NCBI GenBank assembly: GCA_029248405.1
Contig: JAQWJJ010000007.1
Location: 1 to 64,000, forward strand
Direction of reading: 5' to 3'
Source: Flavobacteriaceae bacterium
Lineage (GTDB): Bacteria; Bacteroidota; Bacteroidia; Flavobacteriales; Flavobacteriaceae
DNA: 64,000 nucleotides
In this document: positions 46,972 through 56,670 of the stretch, one piece after another
Layout of the letters: each line of letters begins with the position of its first letter
How positions within the stretch are numbered: the stretch's first letter is position 1
Program-made: the position numbers and the translations under genes
Notes under the pieces: model-generated
Told to the model about the DNA's origin: nothing
Seen by the model: only the letters and a program-made list of their open reading frames with translations
Databases searched by the model: none

Positions 46972-47620
46972 CAGAAATATAATCGTGCTTGGTTTGGTGC
47001 TTCTTATGACCACCGCATCAACAGAACTTGTCGCTCAAGACGCCAAGGGATTATTGGATCAAGTGGCACAGCAAGTAAAAAGTTATAGCACTATTGCCAT
47101 CGACTTCAAATGGAAGCTGGACAATCAAAAAGAACAAGTATCACAAGAAACTCGAGGAGATGTTGCGCTGATGGGGGAGAAATATAAGCTGTCGATGATG
47201 GGCATCACTCGGCTTTTTGATGGAAACAAACTTTACACGATTGCCCCGGAGGATTTTGAAGTCAGTATTGCGCCATATGACCCTAGTGAAGACAAAGACA
47301 TTACTCCGTCAAAGCTATTGACCTTCTACCAAGAGGGCTATACCTATCAATGGGACATTACTCAACGCGTGGGAAGCCGCAGAATTCAATACATCAAACT
47401 CCTTCCCATCGATGCCAATGCAGAAATCAAAGACCTGCTTTTGGGCATCGACTTAGAGACCAAGCAAATATACAAACTGATTCAAACAGACGACCAAGGC
47501 ACACGCTACACCTTGACCGTTCAATCCTTTGATACAGATTCATTGATTACGGAACAAGACTTTACTTTAGATCTGGACGCTTACCAACAGCAAGGCTACT
47601 ACATCAATCACTTAAACTAG
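46958..47620 (+). CDS. lolA: Outer-membrane lipoprotein carrier protein LolA family
   Basis: A periplasmic chaperone of 220 residues that would carry lipoproteins from the inner to the outer membrane. A signal peptide (about 1-27, ending ELVAQ-D) precedes the half-barrel (KSYSTIAIDFKWKLDNQKE, RGDVALMGEKYKLSMMG, TRLFDGNKLYTIAPEDFEV). The family is divergent in Bacteroidota but the order ftsK-lolA is conserved. It overlaps ftsK by 14 bases and is followed after four bases by an LptF/G permease. Confidence 0.88.
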   Translation: MVKNNRNIIVLGLVLLMTTASTELVAQDAKGLLDQVAQQVKSYSTIAIDFKWKLDNQKEQVSQETRGDVALMGEKYKLSMMGITRLFDGNKLYTIAPEDFEVSIAPYDPSEDKDITPSKLLTFYQEGYTYQWDITQRVGSRRIQYIKLLPIDANAEIKDLLLGIDLETKQIYKLIQTDDQGTRYTLTVQSFDTDSLITEQDFTLDLDAYQQQGYYINHLN

Positions 47621-47624
47621 CGCC

Positions 47625-49052
47625 TTGAAGATATTAGACCGATATATCTTGATGAGTTTTTTAAAAACGTTTTTGAGCGTTTTTGTCATCTTGATGTTCA
47701 TTTTTGTCTTGCAAACCATTTGGCTCTACATTGCTGAATTAGCGGGTAAGGATCTTGGCTTCAGTATCATATTAAAATTTCTTTGGTTTTTTACCCCCAA
47801 ACTCATCCCGCTGGTCTTGCCGCTATCCATTTTGTTGACTTCACTCATGGTCTTTGGTAGTTTTGCGGAGCAATACGAATTCGCGGCCATGAAATCAACG
47901 GGCATTTCCTTACAGCGCGCCATGAGGAGTTTGACCTATTTTATTTTAGGCCTCGCCCTGGTAGCGTTCATATTTGCCAACAACGTGATCCCTTACTCTG
48001 AGTACAAATGGCAAAATTTGCGGCGCAATATTGCCCAGGTAAGTCCTTCGATGGCGATCATCGAAGGTCAATTCAGTTCGATTGGTGACGACTTTAATAT
48101 TAAAGTAAACGAAAAAAGTGGAGATCGAGACCAATACCTCAAAGACGTCATCATTCACAAGAAAAACCCAAAAAGTCCGAGTGAAAATACCACAGTAATT
48201 GTGGCGGAATCTGGAGAATTGGCCAGCACCTTAGATTCCAACACCTTATCATTGATTTTAAATAATGGCCACTATTACGAGGATGTTCAATTGAATGATG
48301 GTGTCAAAGAACGGATCAATAGACCATTTGCCAAAAGTGCCTTTGCGACCTATACCATCAATATTGACCTTACAGAACTCAATGACACAGATATTGACAA
48401 GGAAAACAACCTCAATAACCACAATATGTACAATGTCTCTGAGCTGGTTCCAGAGATAAAAAGGCTCGGAGAGGTTTATAGCGAGGACATTGCTCAACTC
48501 ACCGGCAATATGTACTTCCGCACAGGATTTACACAATTTGCCGATACCCTCTACAAAACAAACCATAACGCTGGTGGATTTGATTCGGTTTTGGACTTAT
48601 ATGATTTGTCACAACGCGTGCGCATTACAGGGACAGCGATTGATAATGTGCGCAGCACCACTGCTGCTTTAGGGGCCAAAAAACAAAACCACAGACAGCT
48701 GACCAAAACATTAAACAAACATGAAATTGCGCTGCATGAAAAATTTGTTTTGGCCTTCTCTTGTATCATATTATTTTTTGTAGGCGCACCCCTAGGGGCC
48801 ATAATCCGCAAGGGCGGTATGGGCATGCCGATGGTGATTGCCGTGGTCCTGTTTTTGACCTATCATTTTATTGGAATATTTTCAAAAAACAGTGCTGAAG
48901 ATGGCACCATGCATCCCTTTATGGCTACCTGGATCAGCACCTTTATCATGTTGCCTTTGGGTATTTGGCTCACCTATAGAGCGACTACAGACCAGGGGAT
49001 TTTTGATTTTGAAACATTCTTCAATCGATTTAGATTTTTCAAAAAGAAATAA
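47625..49052 (+). CDS. LptF/LptG-family permease of the LPS export ABC transporter
   Basis: A 475-residue inner-membrane protein of the YjgP/YjgQ family, which with LptB lifts lipopolysaccharide from the inner membrane to the Lpt bridge. Three N-terminal helices, a periplasmic beta-rich domain (about 120-330) and three C-terminal helices are visible. The start is read as TTG at 47625 because KILDRYIL after it is the family's usual first segment; the first ATG (47652) would cut into helix one. It lies four bases after lolA, so translation is likely coupled. LptF versus LptG is not decided. Confidence 0.9.
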   Translation: MKILDRYILMSFLKTFLSVFVILMFIFVLQTIWLYIAELAGKDLGFSIILKFLWFFTPKLIPLVLPLSILLTSLMVFGSFAEQYEFAAMKSTGISLQRAMRSLTYFILGLALVAFIFANNVIPYSEYKWQNLRRNIAQVSPSMAIIEGQFSSIGDDFNIKVNEKSGDRDQYLKDVIIHKKNPKSPSENTTVIVAESGELASTLDSNTLSLILNNGHYYEDVQLNDGVKERINRPFAKSAFATYTINIDLTELNDTDIDKENNLNNHNMYNVSELVPEIKRLGEVYSEDIAQLTGNMYFRTGFTQFADTLYKTNHNAGGFDSVLDLYDLSQRVRITGTAIDNVRSTTAALGAKKQNHRQLTKTLNKHEIALHEKFVLAFSCIILFFVGAPLGAIIRKGGMGMPMVIAVVLFLTYHFIGIFSKNSAEDGTMHPFMATWISTFIMLPLGIWLTYRATTDQGIFDFETFFNRFRFFKKK

Positions 49053-49067
49053 TACTCAACCATTACA

Positions 49068-49075
49068 TATATTTG
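49068..49075 (+). promoter_or_regulatory. -7 element upstream of ribB
   Basis: TATATTTG matches TAnnTTTG and lies 24 bases ahead of the ATG at 49100; the -33 element is not evident. Confidence 0.4.
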
Positions 49076-49099
49076 CAAGCATCAAAATAACGTAGCCTT

Positions 49100-50239
49100 A
49101 TGACTCAGCAGACCTCTATTACCCTTAATACAATTGATGAAGCCATAGCAGACATTCGTCAAGGCAAAGTTATTATTGTAGTAGACGATCAGGACCGTGA
49201 AAACGAAGGTGATTTTCTGGCAGCAGCAGAATGCGTGACTCCAGAGATGATCAATTTTATGGCCACTCATGGTCGTGGACTTATTTGTGCGCCTTTGACA
49301 GAGTCGCGCTGTAAAGCCCTGCAACTGGACATGATGGTGGGCAATAATACAGATCCTATGGAAACGGCCTTTACTATTTCGGTAGACCTCAAAGGTTCGG
49401 GCGTCACCACAGGAATTTCTGCATCAGACAGGGCCAAAACCATCAAAGCCCTCACCAACAATGACACCAAACCACATGATTTGAGCCGTCCAGGACACAT
49501 TTTTCCGCTAGTCGCAAAAGAAGGTGGTGTATTGAGAAGAACAGGGCACACAGAGGCGGCTATTGACTTCGCAAGACTTGGCGGATGGTCTCCCGCAGGA
49601 GTGATTGTAGAAATAATGAACGAAGATGGCACAATGGCCAGATTGCCACAGCTTTTAGAAGTCGCTAAGAATTTTGATTTAAAAATTGTGTCTATCGAAG
49701 ATTTGGTGGCCTATCGTATGGAACATGACTCCTTGATAGAAAAGAAAGAAGATTTTGAAATCGAGACCAAATTTGGTCAATTCCGTTTAAGAGCCTATCT
49801 ACAAACCACTAACCAAAGAGTTCACCTGGCACTCACCAAGGGAAACTGGAACGATGATGATGCCGTACCTGTAAGGATCAATGCCTCTCTTGTCAATAAC
49901 GACCTTTTGGCCACCCTGACCCAAGACGCCCATATCCAATTAGAAGCCATGTTTGCCGTTTTGAACGAACAGAAAAAAGGTGCCATGGTTTTCATCAACC
50001 AAGACTCCTCAGCGACAAATTTACTCAGACGTTTGACTGAACTCAAGAGCAACCAAAAGCCAAATACAGTGACCAAAGCACCGCAAGTCCGAATGGATGT
50101 TAAGGATTTTGGTATCGGCGCCCAGATCTTGCACGACTTGAAAATCCACAAGATTCAATTGATTTCCAATCACCAACAATCTAAGCGTGTCGGCATGATT
50201 GGCTATGGCCTAGAAATTACAGAATACATCAGTTACTAA
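49100..50239 (+). CDS. ribB: 3,4-dihydroxy-2-butanone-4-phosphate synthase with degenerate GTP cyclohydrolase II-like C-terminal domain
   Basis: A 379-residue RibBA-shaped protein. The RibB half (about 1-210) is complete: DRENEGD (32-38), FMATHGRGLIC, GSGVTTGISASDRAKTI and RRTGHTEAAID. It makes the four-carbon riboflavin precursor from ribulose 5-phosphate. The C-terminal half keeps the RibA fold outline (TKFGQFRLRAY, GYGLEITEY) but lacks the zinc-binding cysteines and the HSECLTGD-type motif, so GTP cyclohydrolase activity is unlikely. A separate RibA is expected elsewhere. It overlaps the convergent aminotransferase gene by 11 bases. Confidence 0.92.
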   Translation: MTQQTSITLNTIDEAIADIRQGKVIIVVDDQDRENEGDFLAAAECVTPEMINFMATHGRGLICAPLTESRCKALQLDMMVGNNTDPMETAFTISVDLKGSGVTTGISASDRAKTIKALTNNDTKPHDLSRPGHIFPLVAKEGGVLRRTGHTEAAIDFARLGGWSPAGVIVEIMNEDGTMARLPQLLEVAKNFDLKIVSIEDLVAYRMEHDSLIEKKEDFEIETKFGQFRLRAYLQTTNQRVHLALTKGNWNDDDAVPVRINASLVNNDLLATLTQDAHIQLEAMFAVLNEQKKGAMVFINQDSSATNLLRRLTELKSNQKPNTVTKAPQVRMDVKDFGIGAQILHDLKIHKIQLISNHQQSKRVGMIGYGLEITEYISY

Positions 50240-51428
50240 GAATCTGTTCTAACACGCGAGTCATAAGCGCAGCACGGTGTTTCAAGGTTTCTTCATCCCA
50301 GCCTAATTTGATCAAAAAACTCACGTTACGCCCCATATAATGGTCACTCCTAGAAAAGTCTTGCGTGGCCAATTTATTAAGACGCTCTTGAACGATGGGC
50401 ATCATAGGATAGAGACTCTTGGCCTGAGTCAAATGAGGCCAACCAGAAATATAATGCCAGTTATTCTTGAACCAATAAAAACAGGCGTCAATACCTGATT
50501 GGGTCATGGCCGCATGCACCTGTTCTGCCAATGCTACTGTAGGTAAAAATATATTGAGAAAGGAATAATTCTCTACCCCACCCTCTGGAACATGACGGAA
50601 GGTCACACCCTCGATATCTTTGATGGCCGCTCTCAAGAATTGGTAATGTTTTTGTTGCTGAGCCAAAATATCGTTCATCCGCTCTAATTGGGCACAACCA
50701 ACGGCAGCATTAAGTTCAGAAATTCGAAAGTTATACCCCAAGTAGGGATGTGTTTCTGCACCACGATCTGAGCCCACATGGTCGTGACCATGGTCTTGAA
50801 ACTGATCAGCATGTAGGGCAAAAGTTTTGTTGTTGGTGATCACCGCCCCTCCTTCTCCACAAGTAATGGTCTTGACAAAATCAAAAGAAAAGCAACCCAA
50901 ATCGCCATAGCTCCCAAGAGCCTTTCCTCGATAAGTTCCGCCAATGGCTTGGCAGGCATCCTCTAACAAAATGAGATCATGCGCGTCACAAATGGCCTTT
51001 AGGGCATCCAGGTCGGCCATCGAACCACACATATGCACTGGCATAACGCATTTTGTTTTGGGGGTAATGGCATCGCTAACGGCCTTTGGATCGAGTGTTA
51101 GGGTCGCATCAATATCGACCAAAACAGGAATTGCCCCCAACATAAGAATCGATTCGAAACTGGCAACAAACGTAAAAGTCGGCACAATGACTTCATCTCC
51201 TGCACCCACTCCTGCCACGGCTAAAGCTACGCTGAGCGCTGATGTTCCGCTCGAAACAAGCTGACAGTGTGCCACACCCATTTTTTGAGCAAAAGACTTT
51301 TCGAACTCTAAGGCCTTGAATCTTCCTTGTCGCATTCCTTCAAATCCATAACGCATCAAGACTCCAGTCTCAAGTACCTCATTGACTTGTGCGCGTTCAT
51401 GGTCTCCAAATACTTCAAATCCAGGCAT
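50229..51428 (-). CDS. DegT/DnrJ/EryC1/StrS-family PLP aminotransferase
   Basis: A 399-residue sugar aminotransferase-like enzyme. The PLP lysine is Lys186 in SFDFVKTITCGEGGAV, with the SSGTSALSVAL cofactor loop and EDACQAIGGTY before it. The family usually aminates keto-sugars on nucleotides for cell-surface glycans, and occasionally makes other products. It stands alone on the minus strand, away from the polysaccharide cluster at the left edge but near a GT2 glycosyltransferase on the other strand. The substrate is not predictable from sequence by eye. Confidence 0.88.
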   Translation of the reverse strand: MPGFEVFGDHERAQVNEVLETGVLMRYGFEGMRQGRFKALEFEKSFAQKMGVAHCQLVSSGTSALSVALAVAGVGAGDEVIVPTFTFVASFESILMLGAIPVLVDIDATLTLDPKAVSDAITPKTKCVMPVHMCGSMADLDALKAICDAHDLILLEDACQAIGGTYRGKALGSYGDLGCFSFDFVKTITCGEGGAVITNNKTFALHADQFQDHGHDHVGSDRGAETHPYLGYNFRISELNAAVGCAQLERMNDILAQQQKHYQFLRAAIKDIEGVTFRHVPEGGVENYSFLNIFLPTVALAEQVHAAMTQSGIDACFYWFKNNWHYISGWPHLTQAKSLYPMMPIVQERLNKLATQDFSRSDHYMGRNVSFLIKLGWDEETLKHRAALMTRVLEQILSN

Positions 51429-51544
51429 AATATCGGGGTTTAATCTCGTTCATTAGATGAGGTTCAAAGATAAGGGTTGCGCTGTTCCTGTGCAATACAG
51501 GGCGCAAACTCTGCTATCTGATTATTTTGATTTAAATTGCGCCC

Positions 51545-52537
51545 ATGAAGTGTGCAGTGGTCATCTTGAATTACAATGGATTGGAGCTCCTAAAGCGGTT
51601 CTTGCCTGATGTGGTGCGGCACTCTGACAGGGCTCAAATATATCTTGCAGACAATGGGTCATCAGATCATAGCGTCCTTTGGGTGCAAAATAATCATGCC
51701 CAAGTCAACATTATTGCACTTGACCACAATTATGGGTACGCCGAAGGCCACAACAGAGCACTTGAGTCCGTGACAGAACCTCTGGTGATTCTGCTCAACA
51801 ATGACGTTCAGGTCTCAGCACAATGGACCCTTCCAATTATAACAGCTTTTGAGCAAAACTCTAGCTTAGCAGCGGCTCAGCCAAAAATATTGAACCTGAA
51901 TCAACCGTCACATTTTGAATATGCAGGCGCTGCTGGTGGTTTCTTAGATCAATTAGGCTATCCCTTTTGTCAAGGCCGCATATTTGATACATTAGAGCAA
52001 GACACAAAACAATACGATCAAAGCACAGAGCTGTTTTGGGCCAGTGGTGCTTGCCTTTGCTTGAGACATGAAAACTTCAAAAAAATAGAGGGATTTGATA
52101 TTGATTTGTTTGCCCACCAAGAAGAAATAGACTTGTGTTGGCGCCTGAAGTCACAAGGCGGTCTCGTCATGCTCATTCCGGAGGTCTCTGTTTTACATTT
52201 AGGAGGTGGGACTTTGAGCAAGCATGCACCCCAAAAAACCTACTTGAATTTTAGAAATTCATTATTGGTCCTCACCAAAATGGTGGCAGGACCAAAAGTC
52301 ATTTTGATCATCTTCTTGCGCCTGATTTTGGATGGCTTGGCAGGCATAAAATTTTTACTGAATGGCCAAGTCGGGCACACTTGGGCCATTCTTCGTGCCC
52401 ACCTTAGTTATTACGCCAAATTACCCCAGTTTTTGGCAAAGCGCCGCACGGCAAAATCCGATATGCCCTATGCCAAAACCAACTCAATTGTCGTGCAATA
52501 TTACCTCTTAAAAAAGCGCTCTTTCAGAGACTTATAA
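51545..52537 (+). CDS. Family 2 glycosyltransferase
   Basis: A 330-residue GT-A fold transferase of the rhamnosyl/WsaE-like GT2 type. VVILNYNG is at the N-terminus, ADNGSSD and VILLNNDVQVS supply the nucleotide and metal site (DV in place of DxD), and QEEIDLCWRLKSQG provides the ED-W motif of the catalytic base. A hydrophobic C-terminal segment (VILIIFLRLILDGLAGI) may attach it to the membrane. It would add a sugar to a surface glycan; donor and acceptor are unknown. It is followed by an OmpA lipoprotein gene after 82 bases. Confidence 0.9.
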   Translation: MKCAVVILNYNGLELLKRFLPDVVRHSDRAQIYLADNGSSDHSVLWVQNNHAQVNIIALDHNYGYAEGHNRALESVTEPLVILLNNDVQVSAQWTLPIITAFEQNSSLAAAQPKILNLNQPSHFEYAGAAGGFLDQLGYPFCQGRIFDTLEQDTKQYDQSTELFWASGACLCLRHENFKKIEGFDIDLFAHQEEIDLCWRLKSQGGLVMLIPEVSVLHLGGGTLSKHAPQKTYLNFRNSLLVLTKMVAGPKVILIIFLRLILDGLAGIKFLLNGQVGHTWAILRAHLSYYAKLPQFLAKRRTAKSDMPYAKTNSIVVQYYLLKKRSFRDL

Positions 52538-52619
52538 GTCGGTTTATAAATAATTGTTAAGACATCAAAAATCTTCTCAAATATTACTAATTTTGGATAA
52601 ATTAAACCTACCTTAAATC

Positions 52620-53480
52620 ATGAAGAAGTATTTTGTTTTATTACTCTCTGTCGGCTTAATCGCTACCTCTTGTGTATCGAAGAAACAGTTTTCTGAACTC
52701 AGCGCCAAACAGAAAAAAACCCAAGATTTACTCAATACTGCTACGGTAAAGCTCAACGCTTGTGAAGCGGAGCAGGCTGCTGCAAAAGTGCGCATTACGT
52801 CCTACGAGGAGCGCATTGCAGAACTCAAAAAGGACAAGCAAGACCTGTTTGAAAGCTCTAAGGACCTGACCATACTGACGCAAACTGGAGCGACAAACTT
52901 GGAAAAATCTCTGGAAAGCCTCAAGGAGCGGGATCTCAAAATTAATCGTCTTCAAGATGCCATAAATAAGAAGGACAGTGTGTCATTGGCCTTGGTTTCT
53001 AGTCTAAAGAAGGAAGTTGGCTTAGATGATAAAGACATTGAAATCAATGTGGAAAAAGGTGTGGTGTTTATTTCACTTTCGGACAAAATGCTGTTCAAAA
53101 GTGGCAGTTATACCGTGACCACTAGAGCCCGTGAAATCCTTGCAAAGGTCGCTGTGGTGATCAATGGCAAGCCAGATTTTGAAGCTTTAATTGAAGGACA
53201 TACAGACAATGTTCCTTACAATAATGGTGTCCTTATTGACAACTGGGATTTGAGTGTGAAACGCTCAACAGCCATCGTTAGAGAGTTACAGTCTTTGGGT
53301 GTTAAACCAGGACAACTGATTGCAGCGGGTCGCGCAGAATATGCACCGCTTGTCGAAAATACATCAGCCGAAAATAAAGCCATCAACAGAAGAACCAAGA
53401 TTTACGTTCTGCCAAAAATTGATCAGTTTTACAAAATGGTTGAAGACGAATTGGAGAATCTCTCAGGAGAAGGCAATTAA
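52620..53480 (+). CDS. OmpA-family lipoprotein with peptidoglycan-binding domain
   Basis: A 286-residue outer-membrane lipoprotein. The lipobox is ATSC (Cys18). A long charged coiled-coil follows (about 25-115: KKQFSELSAKQKKTQDLLN, ERIAELKKDKQDLFES). The C-terminal OmpA domain has GHTDNVPYNNG, NWDLSVKRSTAIV and NRRTKIYVLP, which binds diaminopimelate of peptidoglycan. It likely tethers the outer membrane to the cell wall. A -7 match TAATTTTG (52588-52595) lies 24 bases ahead of the ATG. A strong terminator follows the stop. Confidence 0.93.
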   Translation: MKKYFVLLLSVGLIATSCVSKKQFSELSAKQKKTQDLLNTATVKLNACEAEQAAAKVRITSYEERIAELKKDKQDLFESSKDLTILTQTGATNLEKSLESLKERDLKINRLQDAINKKDSVSLALVSSLKKEVGLDDKDIEINVEKGVVFISLSDKMLFKSGSYTVTTRAREILAKVAVVINGKPDFEALIEGHTDNVPYNNGVLIDNWDLSVKRSTAIVRELQSLGVKPGQLIAAGRAEYAPLVENTSAENKAINRRTKIYVLPKIDQFYKMVEDELENLSGEGN

Positions 53481-53495
53481 AGCTTTAGTTTACTC

Positions 53496-53530
53496 AAAAA
53501 AAAAGACCGGCATCCACCGGTCTTTTTTTT
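53496..53530. terminator. Bidirectional intrinsic terminator between ompA-like gene and tsaC
   Basis: An 8-bp stem AAGACCGG/CCGGTCTT (53503-53510 and 53517-53524) around a six-base loop, flanked by an A run on the left and a T run on the right, so it works from both sides. It lies between the stop codons of two convergent genes. Confidence 0.9.
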
Positions 53531-53544
53531 GCGTCATATGCGCG

Positions 53545-54165
53545 TCAAAGAACTTCTAGAGACCCTAGGCCCTGGCGAATCACAACCGGTGGATAAGCAG
53601 TAACATCAATAATTGTAGAGGGTTCATTGCCGCCCATTCCGCCGTCAATGATCAAATCAACATCACCTCCCCAATATTCAGCAATGAGCTCAGGGTCCGT
53701 TGTGTACTCAATAACCTGATCCGGATCCTTGATCGATGCGGTAACGATCGGATGACCAAGCGCCTCAACAAGTGCAATTGGAATGCTGTGGTCCGGTATT
53801 CTGATGCCGACTTCCTTTCTTTTTTTAAAAATAGGCGGCAAATCGTTACTCCCTGGCAAAATAAAGGTATAGGGGCCGGGCAGCGCGCGCTTCAATAATT
53901 TAAAGGTCGCACTATCAAGAGGAGTCACATAACGACTTAAGGTGCTCAAGTCAGAACAGACAAAAGAGAGCATAGATTTATCCTTGTGCCAGCCTTTAAG
54001 TCGGAGCAGGCGGTCAATAGCCTTTTTACTGTTAATGGAACACCCTATGGCGTAAACGGTGTCATTAGGATATATGATGAGGCCATCAGAAGCCAAAACA
54101 GAAACAGCCTGAGCAATTGATTTGGGATTGGGCTGGTCTTCATAAATGCGTAATAATTTGGACAT
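53545..54165 (-). CDS. tsaC: Threonylcarbamoyl-AMP synthase (Sua5/YciO/YrdC family)
   Basis: A 206-residue enzyme making threonylcarbamoyl-AMP for the t6A modification of ANN-decoding tRNAs. The family core is seen: SDGLIIYPNDTVYAIGCSI, KGWHKDKSMLSFVCSD, GPYTFILPGSN, VGIRIPDH and PSTIIDV. There is no Sua5 C-terminal domain. Two homologues (YrdC-like and YciO-like) often coexist, and GCSINSKKAIDRLLRLKGWHKDK is closer to the YciO-like set, so the exact role is slightly uncertain. Confidence 0.88.
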   Translation of the reverse strand: MSKLLRIYEDQPNPKSIAQAVSVLASDGLIIYPNDTVYAIGCSINSKKAIDRLLRLKGWHKDKSMLSFVCSDLSTLSRYVTPLDSATFKLLKRALPGPYTFILPGSNDLPPIFKKRKEVGIRIPDHSIPIALVEALGHPIVTASIKDPDQVIEYTTDPELIAEYWGGDVDLIIDGGMGGNEPSTIIDVTAYPPVVIRQGLGSLEVL

Positions 54166-54205
54166 TATGATCGTATTAAATAATGGAACGCAAAAATCAT
54201 GTCAG

Positions 54206-56527
54206 CTAGGATTTAATGATGTTCAGTTTGGCAAAACGCAACAATAACTTTTTGACTCCACCCTGATCAAAGTCAATTTCTGCCTTCATATCGGCCCCGG
54301 CACCTTCTAGCGACACAATACGTCCAGAGCCAAAGCGCATATGCCCTACCCTGAGGCCGACTGCCAAATCCTTGTGTGCCACGGGATCAACAGGTGCAGA
54401 TGACTTCGCCATCAGAGGCTTAAGATTTCTTAGGCGTTTGAGTTGTTCTGGGGCGGGACCTTTTTTTGCCTTCGGCGGGGCTTGCCGCAATCTTATTTTT
54501 GACTGATCTCTATCCTCAAAAATAGACGCATCCACAAGAGGTCGATAGCGGTGCTCAATAGTCGGGGTTAATTGGTCGAGATAGCGATCGTCAATCTCTT
54601 CTATAAATCGACTGGGCTCTGCATCGATGAGTTTTCCCCAACGGTAACGACTTTGTGCATAAGTCAAAAAAGCCTTTTCCTTAGCTCGGGTCAGTGCCAC
54701 ATAAAATAATCTGCGCTCTTCTTCAAGTTCAGATCGGCTATTGAGACTGAGCATACTGGGGAATAAATCCTCTTCCATACCCACGACACAGACCACAGGG
54801 AACTCCAAGCCTTTGGCCAAGTGCACCGTCATAAGGGCGACCTTATTTCCTGTATCTTTCTCTTGATCCAAGTCTGTGACCAACGCCACATCCTCAAGAA
54901 ATTCAGACAAACTGCCCGTGCTGTCTGCCATCTGTCTTTGCTCCTCAACAAAATCTTTGATACCGTTCAGCAACTCTTCAATATTCTCCAAACGTGCTAG
55001 TCCTTCTGGTGTTGCATCTTTTTTGAACGCTACAAACAAACCCGTATGCTTGATCACATGCTCGGCGATTTCGTAAGCATTATACTCTTGGTTCAAGACT
55101 TGAAAGCTTTGGATCATTGTTGCAAAGTTCTCGAGCTTGGTCTTGATCCCACTATTGACCTTTACGGCCAACTCCTCCAAACGCAACAAGACATCGAAGA
55201 CATGAGTCCCAGCCTCATTGGCCTTAACCACGATACGATCAATTGTTGTATCACCAATCCCTCTGCCCGGAAAATTAATCACTCGCTTCAACGCCTCTTC
55301 ATCCTTTGGGTTGAGGATCAGTCGCAAGTAAGCAATGACATCTTTAATTTCCTTACGCTGGTAGAAACTCAACCCACCATAAATCCGGTAGGGTATATCC
55401 TTTTTTCTCAAGGCATCCTCAATAGAACGGGATTGAGCGTTAGTGCGGTACAGCACAGCAAAGTCATCATAGGGCCTTTGGTGTTGCAGGACCTGATCAT
55501 ATACCATATTGGCCACAAAACGACCTTCATCTCCATCGGTCATGCTGCGGTGCACCCCGATTTTCTCTCCTTGGCTATTGGCCGTCCAAACCACCTTCTC
55601 CAGACGATTTTGATTGTGTTCTATAATATTGTTAGCCGCTTCTACGATATTTTTGGTCGATCTGTAATTTTGCTCTAAACGGAACATTTTTACCTGATCG
55701 TAGTCCTTTTGAAAATTCAAAATGTTATTGATATTGGCTCCACGAAAGGCATAGATACTTTGTGCATCATCACCAACCACACAGATATTTTGATACCGAT
55801 CGCTCAAGGCACGAACAATTAAATATTGGCTATGGTTCGTGTCTTGATACTCATCCACTAAGATGTATTTGAATCTGTGTTGGTATTTGGCCAGCACTTC
55901 TGGAAATCGTGTCAAAAGCTCATTAGTTTTTAACAATAAATCATCAAAATCCATGGCCCCAGCCTTAAAACAACGATCGACATAATGCTGATAAACCTCT
56001 CCTAAACGTGATAAGCGTGCCATCGCATCTGCCTCTCTGAGTTCTGGATTGTTTTTATAGGCCTTAACCGTGATCAAGTTATTCTTGTAAGAAGAGATGC
56101 GGCTGTAAACTTGCTTGTATTTGTAAACATCCTTATCAAGTTGTAAATCTTTGATCACTCCTCTGATCACACTCTGACTGTCCTGTGTATCATAAATTGT
56201 AAAGTTAGATGGATAACCCAACCGCTCAGCTTCTACCCGCAAAATTTTAGCAAAAACACTATGAAACGTACCCATCCAAAGGTTTTTCGCCTCTCCGTCA
56301 CCCACAATTTGGGCAATGCGGTGCTTCATTTCTCTCGCCGCCTTATTCGTAAAAGTCAAGGCCAATATCTCAAAAGGATCAATGCCATGGTGCATCAAAT
56401 GGGCGATCTTATAGGTCAGCACTCTGGTTTTACCTGAGCCTGCTCCGGCAATGACAATCATGGCGCCATCGCGTTGAAGAACAGGCGCCAATTGCGCTTC
56501 GTTGAGTTGTTTTAAATAATTCTGCAC
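54206..56527 (-). CDS. UvrD/PcrA-type ATP-dependent DNA helicase
   Basis: A 773-residue superfamily 1A 3'-5' helicase involved in repair and removal of blocked polymerases. Motifs in order: Q-motif LNEAQLAPV, Walker A AGAGSGKT (28-35), Ia TFTNKAAREMKHRI, II VDEYQDTN, III VGDDAQSIYAFRGA, IV FRLEQNYRST, V VHLAKGLEFPVV and VI VALTRAKE. The C-terminal tail (VGHMRFGSGRIVSLEGAG) is the PcrA-type RNA polymerase-binding Tudor-like domain. Translation starts with GTG (complement 56525-56527), followed by the conserved NYLKQLNEAQ. Confidence 0.95.
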   Translation of the reverse strand: MQNYLKQLNEAQLAPVLQRDGAMIVIAGAGSGKTRVLTYKIAHLMHHGIDPFEILALTFTNKAAREMKHRIAQIVGDGEAKNLWMGTFHSVFAKILRVEAERLGYPSNFTIYDTQDSQSVIRGVIKDLQLDKDVYKYKQVYSRISSYKNNLITVKAYKNNPELREADAMARLSRLGEVYQHYVDRCFKAGAMDFDDLLLKTNELLTRFPEVLAKYQHRFKYILVDEYQDTNHSQYLIVRALSDRYQNICVVGDDAQSIYAFRGANINNILNFQKDYDQVKMFRLEQNYRSTKNIVEAANNIIEHNQNRLEKVVWTANSQGEKIGVHRSMTDGDEGRFVANMVYDQVLQHQRPYDDFAVLYRTNAQSRSIEDALRKKDIPYRIYGGLSFYQRKEIKDVIAYLRLILNPKDEEALKRVINFPGRGIGDTTIDRIVVKANEAGTHVFDVLLRLEELAVKVNSGIKTKLENFATMIQSFQVLNQEYNAYEIAEHVIKHTGLFVAFKKDATPEGLARLENIEELLNGIKDFVEEQRQMADSTGSLSEFLEDVALVTDLDQEKDTGNKVALMTVHLAKGLEFPVVCVVGMEEDLFPSMLSLNSRSELEEERRLFYVALTRAKEKAFLTYAQSRYRWGKLIDAEPSRFIEEIDDRYLDQLTPTIEHRYRPLVDASIFEDRDQSKIRLRQAPPKAKKGPAPEQLKRLRNLKPLMAKSSAPVDPVAHKDLAVGLRVGHMRFGSGRIVSLEGAGADMKAEIDFDQGGVKKLLLRFAKLNIIKS

Positions 56528-56621
56528 TGGGGGATTTTATGTTTATTTTCGATACTGAAATTTACTGAATTTGAACCGGGAGGTCCAAAAAGAAAAGGAA
56601 TATTTATAAACATTATGCGGC

Positions 56622-56651
56622 TTGTCAAGTCTTCAATTTATTTTATATTTA
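56622..56651 (+). promoter_or_regulatory. Promoter of the M20 amidohydrolase gene
   Basis: TTG (56622-56624), 19 bases, TATATTTA (56644-56651), one mismatch in the last base of TAnnTTTG. The ATG is 19 bases further. Confidence 0.45.
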
Positions 56652-56670
56652 TGTCTTAACACAGATAAAA

